Positions 44,740-53,215 of a stretch of DNA of 64,000 nt are shown here, in pieces (positions within the stretch are counted from its first letter, which is position 1; every line of letters starts with the position of its first letter). The position numbers and the translations under genes were made by a program. The DNA comes from an uncultured Bacteroidales bacterium (GTDB lineage: Bacteria > Bacteroidota > Bacteroidia > Bacteroidales > F082): assembly GCA_947303395.1 (NCBI GenBank), contig CAMYYD010000005.1:1-64000 (forward strand). The letters are read 5' to 3'. The notes beneath the pieces were generated by a model. That model saw only the letters and a list, made by a program, of their open reading frames with translations, was not told the origin of the DNA and did no database searches.

Positions 44740-45745
44740 AATAGCACTCTGTCTGGTTTTGGTGGTTACAGCTTGCACCAACAAATTCGAACTTTACAGT
44801 TACGATGGCGACACAACCATAGTTTATGCTGTCCTCGACGCCAACGCTGATACTAATTACTTCAAGATAACGAAGTCATTTCTTGGGAACGCCAATGAAT
44901 TAGGGCAAAGTTACGAAGCCAACAACTACAAATACGACGAAATCGACGTCAAGTTTATCGGTTATTTTGACAATAGTGATAAAATTGATACGATTCAGCT
45001 CGACACTGTTTCAAAATTCATTCCATACAACGAAAACTCCCATTTTTACACTGGGATGCGACAGGTTTACTATTTCACCGACCGTAAGATTCAGCTTGGC
45101 AAAGAATATCAGCTTATCGTTTTAAGATATTCTGACGGCAAAATCTCTTCGGCAAAAATCAAGATGACCAATGCTGTCAGTTTTTTGAAGCCGTATCCGA
45201 ACAAAAAATTAAGTTTCAGAGGGAGATTGGACTCGATTGTATGGGTTGTCAATGACCCGGCTACAAACAATCATACCACGGCGGCTTATTTCGATATTAA
45301 CGGTTATTTCCACTACAAAGAATTGTTGCCCGGCACCACTGACACCGTCGATCAAGTCATAACTTGGAACATGTACTCTGGATTACCTCAAAACATGCTG
45401 TCGGCATACGGCTATTATCTGGCTTATTACACTCCGAAATCGCTTTTCGACATACTTGGCAGCAATAAATATCTGCAGGACAATAGTCCGTATGGGGTTC
45501 AGCGCTGGATTGGAAAATTTGAGTATTGCATCTCTTCGATAGGCAACGAATTGTACAATTATTATCTTATCAATAACTCTTACAGCCTAATTCAGGATGT
45601 GCCAAATTACTCGAACATAGAAAACGGCATCGGATTGATGTCGTCGCGCACAGCCAACAGATCATTCCACACTATAGAGCAGGTCACACGCAAAAAAATA
45701 TGCAATGACTTTAATTACGGATTCATATATAATCCAAATGATTAA
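44723..45745 (+). CDS. Lipoprotein of unknown function, paralogue 2 of 3
   Basis: 340 residues from ATG 44723 (44711 is also in frame). The lipobox is VVTAC. The start lies within the last codons of paralogue 1, implying translational coupling. It shares with paralogue 3 the segment TKSFLGNANELGQSYEANNYKYDEIDVKF, so these two are closest. No catalytic motif is evident. A separate promoter (TACTTTTG) follows it. Confidence 0.7.
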   Translation: MTRIYKIALCLVLVVTACTNKFELYSYDGDTTIVYAVLDANADTNYFKITKSFLGNANELGQSYEANNYKYDEIDVKFIGYFDNSDKIDTIQLDTVSKFIPYNENSHFYTGMRQVYYFTDRKIQLGKEYQLIVLRYSDGKISSAKIKMTNAVSFLKPYPNKKLSFRGRLDSIVWVVNDPATNNHTTAAYFDINGYFHYKELLPGTTDTVDQVITWNMYSGLPQNMLSAYGYYLAYYTPKSLFDILGSNKYLQDNSPYGVQRWIGKFEYCISSIGNELYNYYLINNSYSLIQDVPNYSNIENGIGLMSSRTANRSFHTIEQVTRKKICNDFNYGFIYNPND

Positions 45746-45746
45746 T

Positions 45747-45780
45747 TTTGTGCGCCATTAAGAAAATATTTGTACTTTTG
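45747..45780 (+). promoter_or_regulatory. Promoter of paralogue 3
   Basis: TTTG (45747-45750) and TACTTTTG (45773-45780) with a 22-base gap, 24 bases before the ATG. The third lipoprotein can thus be expressed independently of the first two. Confidence 0.65.
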
Positions 45781-45803
45781 CAGTCTTGATTGGAATTGCA
45801 TCT

Positions 45804-46853
45804 ATGAAAAAGATTTTTTTGACGATTTTTGCTATAGCTGCTTTGATTTTGAGCTCATGCAGCAATAAAGTTGACCTTTACAGTGATGAAGGAGATACAA
45901 CCATAGTTTACGCCATGCTTGACGCTGGCGCCGACACAAATTTCTTCAAAATCACGAAGAGTTTCATCGGAAATGCCAATGAACTGGCGCAAAATTACGA
46001 TGCGAGCAACTATAAATACGATGAAATTGACGTGACTTTTTCGGGTGTTTTTGAAGGAAGCAGTCAAACGCAGACCATCGCTCTCGACACCATTTCAAAA
46101 TGGATTCCTTACAATCCGGATGCAACATTCTACAGCGGATGCTGGCAGACTTATTATTATACCACAAAGAAATTGGTCGAAGGAAAAGAGTATACGCTCA
46201 ACATTTTAAGAAAGGAAGATAACACAAACATCTCAGTTAAAGCTAAGACTATCAACAGTTTCCAATTTAGAAAACCTATTTCGAACCAAATAATCAACTT
46301 TAAAGATGTCAAGAAAGGTACGATTGAATGGAGAGTGCCTGACGCATCGACAAACTTCATGACGACAGCGGCATATTTTGAAGTCGCGGCATATTTTCAC
46401 TTCACCGAGCTGATGCCAGGTTCGACTGACACAGTACATCAATCGATAAGATGGCCACTTGGTTCCGACAAGGCAGAAAATCTTTACACCACAAGCAACA
46501 ACTCATCGTATTACGCGATGAATTATACCCCTGAGGCATTGTTCACAGTTTTGGCAAACAATGTTTATCTGAAAGAAAACAGTCCTTATGGAGTTCATCG
46601 TTGGTTTGAAAAGTTCGAATTCAGAATCTCGGCAATGGGCGAAGAATTGTACAACTATTACATCATAGCAAACTCATCGAGCGCCATTCAGGATGTGCCG
46701 AACTACACCAATGTTGAAAACGGCATGGGAATCATGTCATCGCGCGTCTCTAAGAGCTCGTTTCACACCATCAGTCAGGTTTCAAGACAGAAAATCGTGA
46801 ATGACGATGCCACAAAGGATTTTGGCTTCATTTACGACCCGAACAGGGAATAA
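45804..46853 (+). CDS. Lipoprotein of unknown function, paralogue 3 of 3
   Basis: 349 residues from ATG 45804 (MKKIFLTIFAIAALILSSC). The mature start SNKVDLYSDEGDTTIVYAMLDAGADTNFFKITKSFIGNAN closely matches paralogue 2. Conserved blocks AAYFHFTELMPGSTDTV, NSPYGVHRWFEKFEFR, NYTNVENGMGIMSSR and FIYDPN follow. Outer-membrane or periplasmic anchoring is likely; no function can be assigned. Confidence 0.72.
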   Translation: MKKIFLTIFAIAALILSSCSNKVDLYSDEGDTTIVYAMLDAGADTNFFKITKSFIGNANELAQNYDASNYKYDEIDVTFSGVFEGSSQTQTIALDTISKWIPYNPDATFYSGCWQTYYYTTKKLVEGKEYTLNILRKEDNTNISVKAKTINSFQFRKPISNQIINFKDVKKGTIEWRVPDASTNFMTTAAYFEVAAYFHFTELMPGSTDTVHQSIRWPLGSDKAENLYTTSNNSSYYAMNYTPEALFTVLANNVYLKENSPYGVHRWFEKFEFRISAMGEELYNYYIIANSSSAIQDVPNYTNVENGMGIMSSRVSKSSFHTISQVSRQKIVNDDATKDFGFIYDPNRE

Positions 46854-46857
46854 AAAA

Positions 46858-46930
46858 TGACATTTTGTCATATTTCTTAGTTTTGGCATAATTTTTGTTC
46901 TGCTTTTGTCGCAAAAATGACAAAAAAGTA
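46858..46930 (+). promoter_or_regulatory. dnaK upstream region with dyads and a sigma-54-like site
   Basis: TGACA/TGTCA arms (46858-46870, 3-base spacer) and CTTTTGTC/GACAAAA arms (about 46902-46926) flank TTGGCAT-n5-TTGTT (46883-46899). The spacing between GG and the downstream G matches sigma-54 (-24/-12), but the C of the -12 GC is missing. No TAnnTTTG box is obvious. It could instead be a heat-shock repressor site. Confidence 0.35.
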
Positions 46931-46955
46931 GAATAAAATATAGGAGAACAAAATT

Positions 46956-48872
46956 ATGTCAAAAATCATTGGTATCGATTTAGGAACAACAAACTCATGC
47001 GTTTCAGTAATGGAAGGCAGTGAGCCGGTAGTCATTCAGAACAGTGAAGGACACCGCACCACCCCGTCAATCGTGGCATTCACCGACAACGGCGAGCGTA
47101 AGGTTGGCGAGCCTGCAAAACGTCAGGCCATCACAAACCCGTTGAGAACCGTTTATTCAATCAAACGTTTCATGGGTGAGACTTACGACAAGATGCAGAG
47201 CGAAATCAGCCGTGTACCTTATAAAGTAGTCAAAGGCGGCAACAACACACCACGTATCGACATCGACGGCAAGCTTTACACACCACAGGAGATCTCGGCA
47301 ATGGTGCTTCAGAAGATGAAGAAGACCGCTGAGGACTACCTCGGACAGCCTGTCACAGAAGCCGTCATCACAGTGCCTGCATACTTCAGCGACTCACAGC
47401 GTCAGGCTACCAAGGAAGCTGGCGAAATCGCAGGTTTGAACGTGCGTCGTATCATCAACGAGCCTACAGCAGCAGCTTTGGCATACGGCTTGGACAAGAA
47501 AAAGAGCGATGTGAAGGTTGCAGTGTATGACCTTGGTGGTGGTACATTCGATATTTCAATCCTTGAGCTCGGCGACGGCGTGTTTGAAGTGAAATCGACA
47601 AACGGTAACACACACCTCGGCGGCGACGACTTCGATGAGAGAATCATCAACTGGTTAGCAGAAGAATTCATGCATGACGAGAACATCGACCTCCGCAAGG
47701 ACCCGATGTCACTCCAGAGATTGAAGGAAGCTGCTGAAAAGGCAAAGATCGAGTTGTCAGCCTCGACAGAGACAGAAATCAACCTGCCATATATCACAGC
47801 AACACAGAGCGGACCAAAACACTTGGTGCGCAAGCTCTCAAGAGCTAAGTTCGAGCAGTTGTGCGACGACCTCATCCAGGCCACTATCGAGCCATGCCGC
47901 AAGGCTTTGGCAGACGCTGGCATGAGCGTGAGCGACATCGACGACGTGATCTTGGTTGGTGGTTCAACACGTATCCCAGCCATCCAGAACATCGTGCGCG
48001 ACTTCTTCAAGAAAGAACCTTCGAAGGGCGTGAACCCAGACGAGGTCGTGGCAATCGGCGCTTCAATCCAGGGCGGCGTTCTGACAGGCGAAGTGAAAGA
48101 CGTGCTGTTGCTTGATGTCACACCATTGTCACTCGGTATCGAGACCCTCGGCGGCGTGATGACAAAGCTCATCGAGAGCAACACCACCATCCCGTTCAAG
48201 AAATCAGAGGTGTTCTCGACAGCTGTCGACAACCAGCCATCAGTTGAGATCCACGTGTTGCAGGGCGAGCGTCCAATGGCTAACCAGAACAAGACCATCG
48301 GTCGTTTCAACCTCGACAACATCCCGCCAGCGCCAAGAGGTGTCCCGCAGATCGAAGTCACATTCGACATCGACGCCAACGGTATCTTGAACGTGAGCGC
48401 AAAGGATAAAGCTACTGGCAAGACCCAGAGCATCCGTATCGAGGCATCGTCAGGCTTGAGCGACGACGAAATCAAGAGGATGAAGGCAGAAGCTGAGGCT
48501 AACGCCGACGCCGATAAGAAAGAACGTGAACGCATCGACAAGATCAACGCTGCCGACGCCATGATCTTCAACACCGAGAAACAGTTGAAGGAATACGGCG
48601 ACAAGCTGCCAGCCGACAAGAAGGGCGAGATTGAGAGCGCTCTCGAGAAGCTGAAGACAGCCCACAAGGCACAGGACATCGCCGGCATCGACGCTGCCAT
48701 GGCAGAGATGAACGGCATCTGGCAGAAGGCATCAGAAGAGATGTACAAGAACGCCGGAGCCCAGGGCGGTCAGCAGGGACCATTCGGTGGTCAGCAAGGC
48801 CCACAAAATCCAGGAAACAACCAGGGTAAAGACCCAGATGTGACGGATGTGGATTTTGAGGAGGTGAAGTAA
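46956..48872 (+). CDS. dnaK: Molecular chaperone DnaK (Hsp70)
   Basis: 638 residues, the usual length. The ATPase domain has [39 protein letters not shown], the phosphate motif [12 protein letters not shown] and [11 protein letters not shown]. The substrate-binding domain and a Gly/Gln-rich tail end in the conserved acidic EEVK. Works with GrpE and DnaJ, which are not adjacent. Isolated, with its own dyad-rich upstream region and a hairpin terminator downstream. Confidence 0.98.
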   Translation: MSKIIGIDLGTTNSCVSVMEGSEPVVIQNSEGHRTTPSIVAFTDNGERKVGEPAKRQAITNPLRTVYSIKRFMGETYDKMQSEISRVPYKVVKGGNNTPRIDIDGKLYTPQEISAMVLQKMKKTAEDYLGQPVTEAVITVPAYFSDSQRQATKEAGEIAGLNVRRIINEPTAAALAYGLDKKKSDVKVAVYDLGGGTFDISILELGDGVFEVKSTNGNTHLGGDDFDERIINWLAEEFMHDENIDLRKDPMSLQRLKEAAEKAKIELSASTETEINLPYITATQSGPKHLVRKLSRAKFEQLCDDLIQATIEPCRKALADAGMSVSDIDDVILVGGSTRIPAIQNIVRDFFKKEPSKGVNPDEVVAIGASIQGGVLTGEVKDVLLLDVTPLSLGIETLGGVMTKLIESNTTIPFKKSEVFSTAVDNQPSVEIHVLQGERPMANQNKTIGRFNLDNIPPAPRGVPQIEVTFDIDANGILNVSAKDKATGKTQSIRIEASSGLSDDEIKRMKAEAEANADADKKERERIDKINAADAMIFNTEKQLKEYGDKLPADKKGEIESALEKLKTAHKAQDIAGIDAAMAEMNGIWQKASEEMYKNAGAQGGQQGPFGGQQGPQNPGNNQGKDPDVTDVDFEEVK

Positions 48873-48895
48873 TCCTACGGGATAATACGAAATTA

Positions 48896-48931
48896 GTAGG
48901 GGCAAATAATAATTTGCCCCTACTTTTTTTG
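48896..48931 (+). terminator. REP-type palindrome acting as dnaK terminator
   Basis: GTAGGGGCAAAT (48896-48907) and its perfect complement (48912-48923) enclose a four-base loop and are followed by seven T residues. The GTAG head marks it as a REP-like repeat; a relative lies inside the retropepsin gene at 55412-55439. The T-run also provides the TTTG -33 element of the next gene. Confidence 0.8.
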
Positions 48932-48958
48932 TTGTTTTTAAAAATTTTTTTATATTTG
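48928..48958 (+). promoter_or_regulatory. Promoter of the LRR surface protein gene
   Basis: TTTG (48928-48931) and TATATTTG (48951-48958) with a 19-base gap, 28 bases before the ATG. Confidence 0.65.
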
Positions 48959-48986
48959 CAGCGATAAACAATAGCGAGGTTAAGAT

Positions 48987-50618
48987 ATGAAAAGATTTTC
49001 TTTACTTAAAAAATGGGTTGCCATTTCCAGCCTACTATGTGGAATAATTGTTGCAACAGACCTTAATGCCCAAATTTTCATCTATAATAACTTGAAATTT
49101 GAAGTTATCAGTTCTAATCAAGTATCTGTTTATGGACCTAATTTTGGCCAAAACGCAACAGGGAATATTGATATTCCCGCATCAGTAAGCTATAATGGAT
49201 CAAATTATGATGTTACAGAAATTAGATATAAGGCTTTTAATGGATATTCGCGTTTAACAAGCATTACGATTCCGAATTCAGTAACAACAATTGGTAATAA
49301 TGCTTTTAGTGGATGTTCCGGCTTAACCAGCATTACGATTCCGAATTCAGTGACAACAATTAGAAGTCGTGTTTTTGCTGATTGTTCCGGCTTAACAAGC
49401 ATTACTATACCTAATTCAGTAACAACGATTGGTTTTGGTGCTTTTTGGGGATGTTCCGGCTTAACCAGCATTACGATACCAAATTCAGTGACAACAATTG
49501 ATTCTTATGCTTTTTATAAATGTTCCAGCTTGACAAGCATTACGATACCAAATTCAGTGACAACAATTAGAGATAGGTGTTTTAATAATTGTTCAAGTTT
49601 AACAAACATTACGATACCCAATTCAGTGACAACAATTGAGCATGATGCTTTTGCTTTATGTTCAAGCTTAGCCGCAATAAATGTTGATAGCAGTAACCCT
49701 ATATATGATTCAAGAAATAATTGCAACGCTATTATTAAAACTGCAGACAATGAATTGACAATAGGTTGTATGAATACTATTATACCCAATTCAGTGACAA
49801 CAATTGGTGTGTATGCTTTTTGGGGATGTTCAGGTTTAACAAGCATTACTATACCTAATTCAGTGACAACAATTGATTCTTATGCTTTTTATAATTGTTC
49901 CAGCTTGACAAGCATTACGATACCAAATTCAGTGACAGATATTAAACAGGATGCCTTTTTAGGATGCGTGGGCTTAACCTCAATAAATGTTGATAGCAGT
50001 AACCCTATATATGATTCAAGAAATAATTGCAACGCTATTATTAAAACTGCAGAAAATAAATTGATAAAAGGTTGTATGAATACTAATATTCCCGATTCAT
50101 TGACAATAATTGGTAATAATGCTTTTTGGGGATGTTCCGGCTTAACAAGCATTACTATACCAAATTCAGTGACAACGATTGATTATCTTGCTTTTGCTTT
50201 TTGTTCAAATTTAACTACAGTCATATCATATTCACAAACACCTCCATCTCTAGGATCGGATGTTTTTGTTGATATTGGCACAGACATACTTTTTGTTCCT
50301 CAAAACTGTGTCCCGCTTTACGAAGCTTCAGATTGGAGGAATTATTTTACAAACATTCTGGAGTATTATGAATCGATAGCAGAAATTGATATAAACAGTG
50401 TTTCGGTTTATCCTAACCCTATAGCAGGAAAGATGATTGTTGAAGCCGACAATATTAAAAATATTAGTATTTTCAGTGTTTCAGGACAATTAATATACGA
50501 AACACCCACAACAGACGATACATTCGAATATGATTTTGGCAAACATGGAGCTGGAGTATATCTCGTCAAAATCGAAACCGCAAAAGGTATTGTAACGAGA
50601 AAAGTTACGGTAAAATAA
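48987..50618 (+). CDS. BspA-like leucine-rich-repeat protein with T9SS sorting domain
   Basis: 543 residues. A signal peptide ends near LNAQ (about residue 29). A short beta domain is followed by LRR_5/BspA repeats (about 85-430) of 23 residues with the core LTSITIPNSVTTI. A type-A T9SS C-terminal domain (about 465-543) has VYPNPIAGKMIVE, ISIFSVSGQLIYE, GAGVYLVKIET and a Lys-rich end KVTVK. It should be exported by the T9SS encoded in this window and fixed on the surface. BspA-type proteins bind host or microbial surfaces. The gene is more AT-rich than its neighbours and has nearly identical repeats, a sign of recent expansion. Confidence 0.9.
   Translation: MKRFSLLKKWVAISSLLCGIIVATDLNAQIFIYNNLKFEVISSNQVSVYGPNFGQNATGNIDIPASVSYNGSNYDVTEIRYKAFNGYSRLTSITIPNSVTTIGNNAFSGCSGLTSITIPNSVTTIRSRVFADCSGLTSITIPNSVTTIGFGAFWGCSGLTSITIPNSVTTIDSYAFYKCSSLTSITIPNSVTTIRDRCFNNCSSLTNITIPNSVTTIEHDAFALCSSLAAINVDSSNPIYDSRNNCNAIIKTADNELTIGCMNTIIPNSVTTIGVYAFWGCSGLTSITIPNSVTTIDSYAFYNCSSLTSITIPNSVTDIKQDAFLGCVGLTSINVDSSNPIYDSRNNCNAIIKTAENKLIKGCMNTNIPDSLTIIGNNAFWGCSGLTSITIPNSVTTIDYLAFAFCSNLTTVISYSQTPPSLGSDVFVDIGTDILFVPQNCVPLYEASDWRNYFTNILEYYESIAEIDINSVSVYPNPIAGKMIVEADNIKNISIFSVSGQLIYETPTTDDTFEYDFGKHGAGVYLVKIETAKGIVTRKVTVK
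49252..49672 (+). repeat. Tandem 69-bp repeats encoding LRR units
   Basis: Six units starting near 49252, 49321, 49390, 49459, 49528 and 49597. Each carries the near-identical segment AGCATTACGATTCCGAATTC and matches at exactly 69-base intervals. More units follow after 49790. DNA-level identity beyond protein constraint indicates recent duplication or gene conversion. Confidence 0.85.
49675..50112 (+). repeat. Long direct repeat within the LRR gene
   Basis: Bases 49675-49806 and 49981-50112 are nearly identical (306-base offset) and encode INVDSSNPIYDSRNNCNAII plus the following LRR unit. Some changes alter residues (for example DNELTI to ENKLIK). Confidence 0.8.
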
Positions 50619-50640
50619 CTATTTACTGTTCATCATCCAC

Positions 50641-50670
50641 AAAGGATGTCGGAGACGGCATCCTTTTTTT
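50641..50670 (+). terminator. Intrinsic terminator after the LRR protein gene
   Basis: AAAGGATG at 50641 pairs with CATCCTTT ending at 50666; inner pairs close a GAGA tetraloop. Seven or more T residues follow. Confidence 0.85.
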
Positions 50671-50701
50671 TGTTAATTCAAAAATTATTTTCCTATTTTT
50701 G
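50669..50701 (+). promoter_or_regulatory. Promoter before the 31-codon frame
   Basis: TTTG (50669-50672) and TATTTTTG (50694-50701) with a 21-base gap, matching other promoters in the window. The ATG of a 31-codon frame is 11 bases further on. Confidence 0.6.
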
Positions 50702-50711
50702 CAAATAATAA

Positions 50712-50807
50712 ATGCCCGATATGAGCCATAAGCAGATAGTGAGTCCGGAAGTGGAGCTGGGGTCTGTGACAATGGTTTTGGTCAGCTTCAAAAAATTAAA
50801 AAAATAG
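50712..50807 (+). CDS. Possible 31-residue small protein upstream of pyrG
   Basis: ATG 50712 to TAG 50805-50807. The peptide starts MPDMSHKQIVSPEVELG and ends VLVSFKKLKK: a polar N-terminus, a short hydrophobic stretch (SVTMVLVSF) and a basic tail. It has its own Bacteroidetes-type promoter and ends 51 bases before pyrG, which has a separate -7 box. I do not recognise it. It could be a small gene, a leader peptide for pyrG, or a remnant of a longer gene. Confidence 0.4.
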   Translation: MPDMSHKQIVSPEVELGSVTMVLVSFKKLKK

Positions 50808-50830
50808 TATATCGCAAAAAAAGTTTTTTT

Positions 50831-50838
50831 TATTTTTG
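50831..50838 (+). promoter_or_regulatory. Promoter -7 box of pyrG
   Basis: TATTTTTG, 20 bases before the pyrG ATG. No clear TTTG lies at -33; the region is A/T homopolymers. Confidence 0.55.
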
Positions 50839-50858
50839 CGCCTTTAAAATTTAATCGT

Positions 50859-52439
50859 ATGACACGATACATCTTTGTGACGGGAGGCGTTGTTTCTTCC
50901 CTCGGAAAAGGCATTATTTCAGCGAGTATCGGCAAATTGTTGCAGGCCCGCGGATATAGCATTACAATACAAAAATTCGATCCATATATCAATATCGACC
51001 CGGGAACGCTCAACCCGTACGAGCACGGCGAGTGTTATGTGACTGTCGATGGCACTGAGACCGACCTCGACCTCGGACATTATGAGCGATTCACTGGCAT
51101 ACGCACGACGCAGGCCAACTCAGTGACGACAGGCAAGATTTACAAGGCCGTAATCGACAAGGAACGCCACGGCGATTATCTCGGCAAGACCATCCAGGTG
51201 GTGCCACATATCACCGACGAAATCAAGCACCGCATCATGTTGCATAACGACGAGGTTGATTTTGTGATTTCGGAAATCGGCGGCACTATCGGCGACATCG
51301 AGTCGGCACCGTTTTTGGAAGCCATTCGTCAGCTGAAGTGGGAACTCGGAAACCGCGCTGTGAGCGTGCATCTAACCTATGTACCTTATCTTAAGGCTGC
51401 CGACGAGCTCAAGACCAAGCCTACGCAACATTCGGTAAAAGAACTGCAAAGTGCTGGTATTCAGCCAGATGTGCTGGTTTTGCGTACCGAGAAACACCTC
51501 TCCGACGGCATTCGCCAGAAGGTAGCGTCGTTCTGCAACGTCGACCTCGAATGTGTGGTGCAGAGCGAGGACATGCCAAGCATCTACGAGGTGCCTGTCA
51601 GCATGCAGCGACAAGGTCTCGACGCCGCCATTTTGCGTAAGTTAGGCGTGCCGGTTGGCGAGACACCAAAGATGGAGTCGTGGCATCATTTCCTCGAGCT
51701 GCAGCAGTCGGCCGAGAAGGTGGTACGCATCGGTTTGGTGGGCAAATACGATCTTCAGGATGCATACAAGAGCATTCGCGAGAGCCTTTCATTGGCTGGC
51801 ATTTACAACCATGTGAAGGTAAAAATCGAGTTCATCAATAGCGAGAATATCACCAAGGCAAATATTGCTGAAAAGCTGTCGGAAGTGGCAGGAATCTTGG
51901 TTTGTCCAGGCTTCGGTCAGCGCGGCATTGAAGGTAAAATCATCGCGTTGGAATATGCGAGAACACACGACATGCCGGCGTTCGGCATCTGCCTCGGAAT
52001 GCAGATGATGGTCATTGAGTTTGCAAGAAACGTGTTGGGCTACAAAGACGCCAATTCGAGCGAGATGACCGACACTCCACATAACGTCATCGACATGATG
52101 GAAGACCAGAAGACAATTACCAACATGGGCGGCACCATGCGCTTGGGAGCCTACGGTTGCGAGCTGCGTAAAGGCAGCAAAGTCGCTGAGATTTATGGAG
52201 AACAGAAGATCAGCGAGCGTCACCGCCATCGTTACGAGTTCAACAACAGCTACAAAAACGAATACGAGAAAAACGGCATGCAGTGCGTCGGCACCAACCC
52301 TGAGAGCAGCCTTGTGGAGATCGTAGAGATGCCAGATCTACGCTGGTACATCGGCACGCAGTTCCATCCGGAGTACTCAAGCACCGTTCTCAAGCCGCAT
52401 CCGCTGTTTTTAAGCTTCGTAAAAGAGTGTTGTAAATAA
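50859..52439 (+). CDS. pyrG: CTP synthase
   Basis: 526 residues. Amination of UTP to CTP using glutamine. The synthetase domain has FVTGGVVSSLGKGIISASIG and DPYINIDPGTLNPYEHGECYV. The C-terminal glutamine amidotransferase domain (about 285-526) has the nucleophile Cys in FGICLGMQ and the His/Glu pair in QFHPEYSS. Slightly shorter than E. coli PyrG (545) at the C-terminus. Confidence 0.97.
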   Translation: MTRYIFVTGGVVSSLGKGIISASIGKLLQARGYSITIQKFDPYINIDPGTLNPYEHGECYVTVDGTETDLDLGHYERFTGIRTTQANSVTTGKIYKAVIDKERHGDYLGKTIQVVPHITDEIKHRIMLHNDEVDFVISEIGGTIGDIESAPFLEAIRQLKWELGNRAVSVHLTYVPYLKAADELKTKPTQHSVKELQSAGIQPDVLVLRTEKHLSDGIRQKVASFCNVDLECVVQSEDMPSIYEVPVSMQRQGLDAAILRKLGVPVGETPKMESWHHFLELQQSAEKVVRIGLVGKYDLQDAYKSIRESLSLAGIYNHVKVKIEFINSENITKANIAEKLSEVAGILVCPGFGQRGIEGKIIALEYARTHDMPAFGICLGMQMMVIEFARNVLGYKDANSSEMTDTPHNVIDMMEDQKTITNMGGTMRLGAYGCELRKGSKVAEIYGEQKISERHRHRYEFNNSYKNEYEKNGMQCVGTNPESSLVEIVEMPDLRWYIGTQFHPEYSSTVLKPHPLFLSFVKECCK

Positions 52440-52496
52440 TTGTTTTTCAATGTTTTACGAAAAATCTTAAAAATTTTTCAAAAATATTTTAAATTT

Positions 52497-52530
52497 TTTG
52501 TAGTTTATATTATAAACTTGTTTATCTTTG
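52497..52530 (+). promoter_or_regulatory. Promoter with perfect operator-like palindrome
   Basis: TTTG (52497-52500) and TATCTTTG (52523-52530), 22-base gap. The spacer is occupied by a perfect palindrome AGTTTATATTATAAACT (52502-52518). A repressor bound there would block RNA polymerase. The natural candidate is the winged-helix regulator encoded second in this operon (53216). An 89-base leader follows. Confidence 0.68.
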
Positions 52531-52619
52531 CAGCGTCGTTTAAGACATAAAGTGCACTTATATTAATTAAAAAAGGTATTTTAAAAATTTAGGTAAACAA
52601 CAATTTAAAACTTAAAACT

Positions 52620-53213
52620 ATGGAAAACAACATTGAAAACAAAGAAATGACAGCTCAGCAGAGCCTTGGAATCATCACCGAGATGATGAACAACAGTCGT
52701 AAATCAATTCTCAGCAAAAACGGCAAGCACTACATCCTTTGGGGAGTGTTGCTCACAATAGTCTCGTTTGTGATTTACGAATTATGGCATACCACCGGCA
52801 ACCCGAATTGGAATTTGCTGTGGTTGGCGATGCCTATCATCGGCTTCCCTATGGTGAAAGTTATCAGCAAGAACGACGCCGAAATCCCGCAAAACATCAT
52901 CAGTCGTCAGATTAGCGGTTTGTGGCTCGCCTACTGCGCCTTTGTGATGGTAATCTTTGTGGCATCAGTATTTTTCTTAAAACCAATGCAGATGAATCTC
53001 TCGCTCATCATTGTGCTGTTGCTCGGTTTCACGGAATGCATCTCTGGAATCATGCTGAAAAACTGGACAATTATAATCAGCGGATTCATTCTTGGTGTTG
53101 GTGGATCTTTCGCCGCGACTTTGATACAGTCGGCAGAGCAGCTGTTGATGTTCACCATCGGCGGATTGGTCATTCTGGTGACAGGTCTTATTGTTAAATC
53201 TCAATATAAATAG
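52620..53213 (+). CDS. Five-helix membrane protein of unknown function
   Basis: 197 residues. An amphipathic N-terminal segment (MTAQQSLGIITEMMNNSRKSIL) is followed by about five hydrophobic helices (45-63, 70-84, 103-122, 130-150, 155-190). No catalytic motif. It is cotranscribed with the small winged-helix regulator (2 bases apart), so it is probably regulated by, or senses for, that protein. I know this layout from Bacteroidota genomes but not a function. Confidence 0.72.
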   Translation: MENNIENKEMTAQQSLGIITEMMNNSRKSILSKNGKHYILWGVLLTIVSFVIYELWHTTGNPNWNLLWLAMPIIGFPMVKVISKNDAEIPQNIISRQISGLWLAYCAFVMVIFVASVFFLKPMQMNLSLIIVLLLGFTECISGIMLKNWTIIISGFILGVGGSFAATLIQSAEQLLMFTIGGLVILVTGLIVKSQYK

Positions 53214-53215
53214 CC

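Noticed and set aside
47402-48748. A 448-codon open frame on the minus strand inside dnaK
   Set aside because: It is antisense to a strongly conserved DnaK frame. Its apparent protein is Ser/Met-rich with no domain, which is typical of a shadow frame created by dnaK codon bias.
49252-50112. Regular repeats that could be mistaken for a CRISPR or minisatellite array
   Set aside because: Units are exactly 69 bases, keep the reading frame and encode LRR_5 repeats; there are no spacers.
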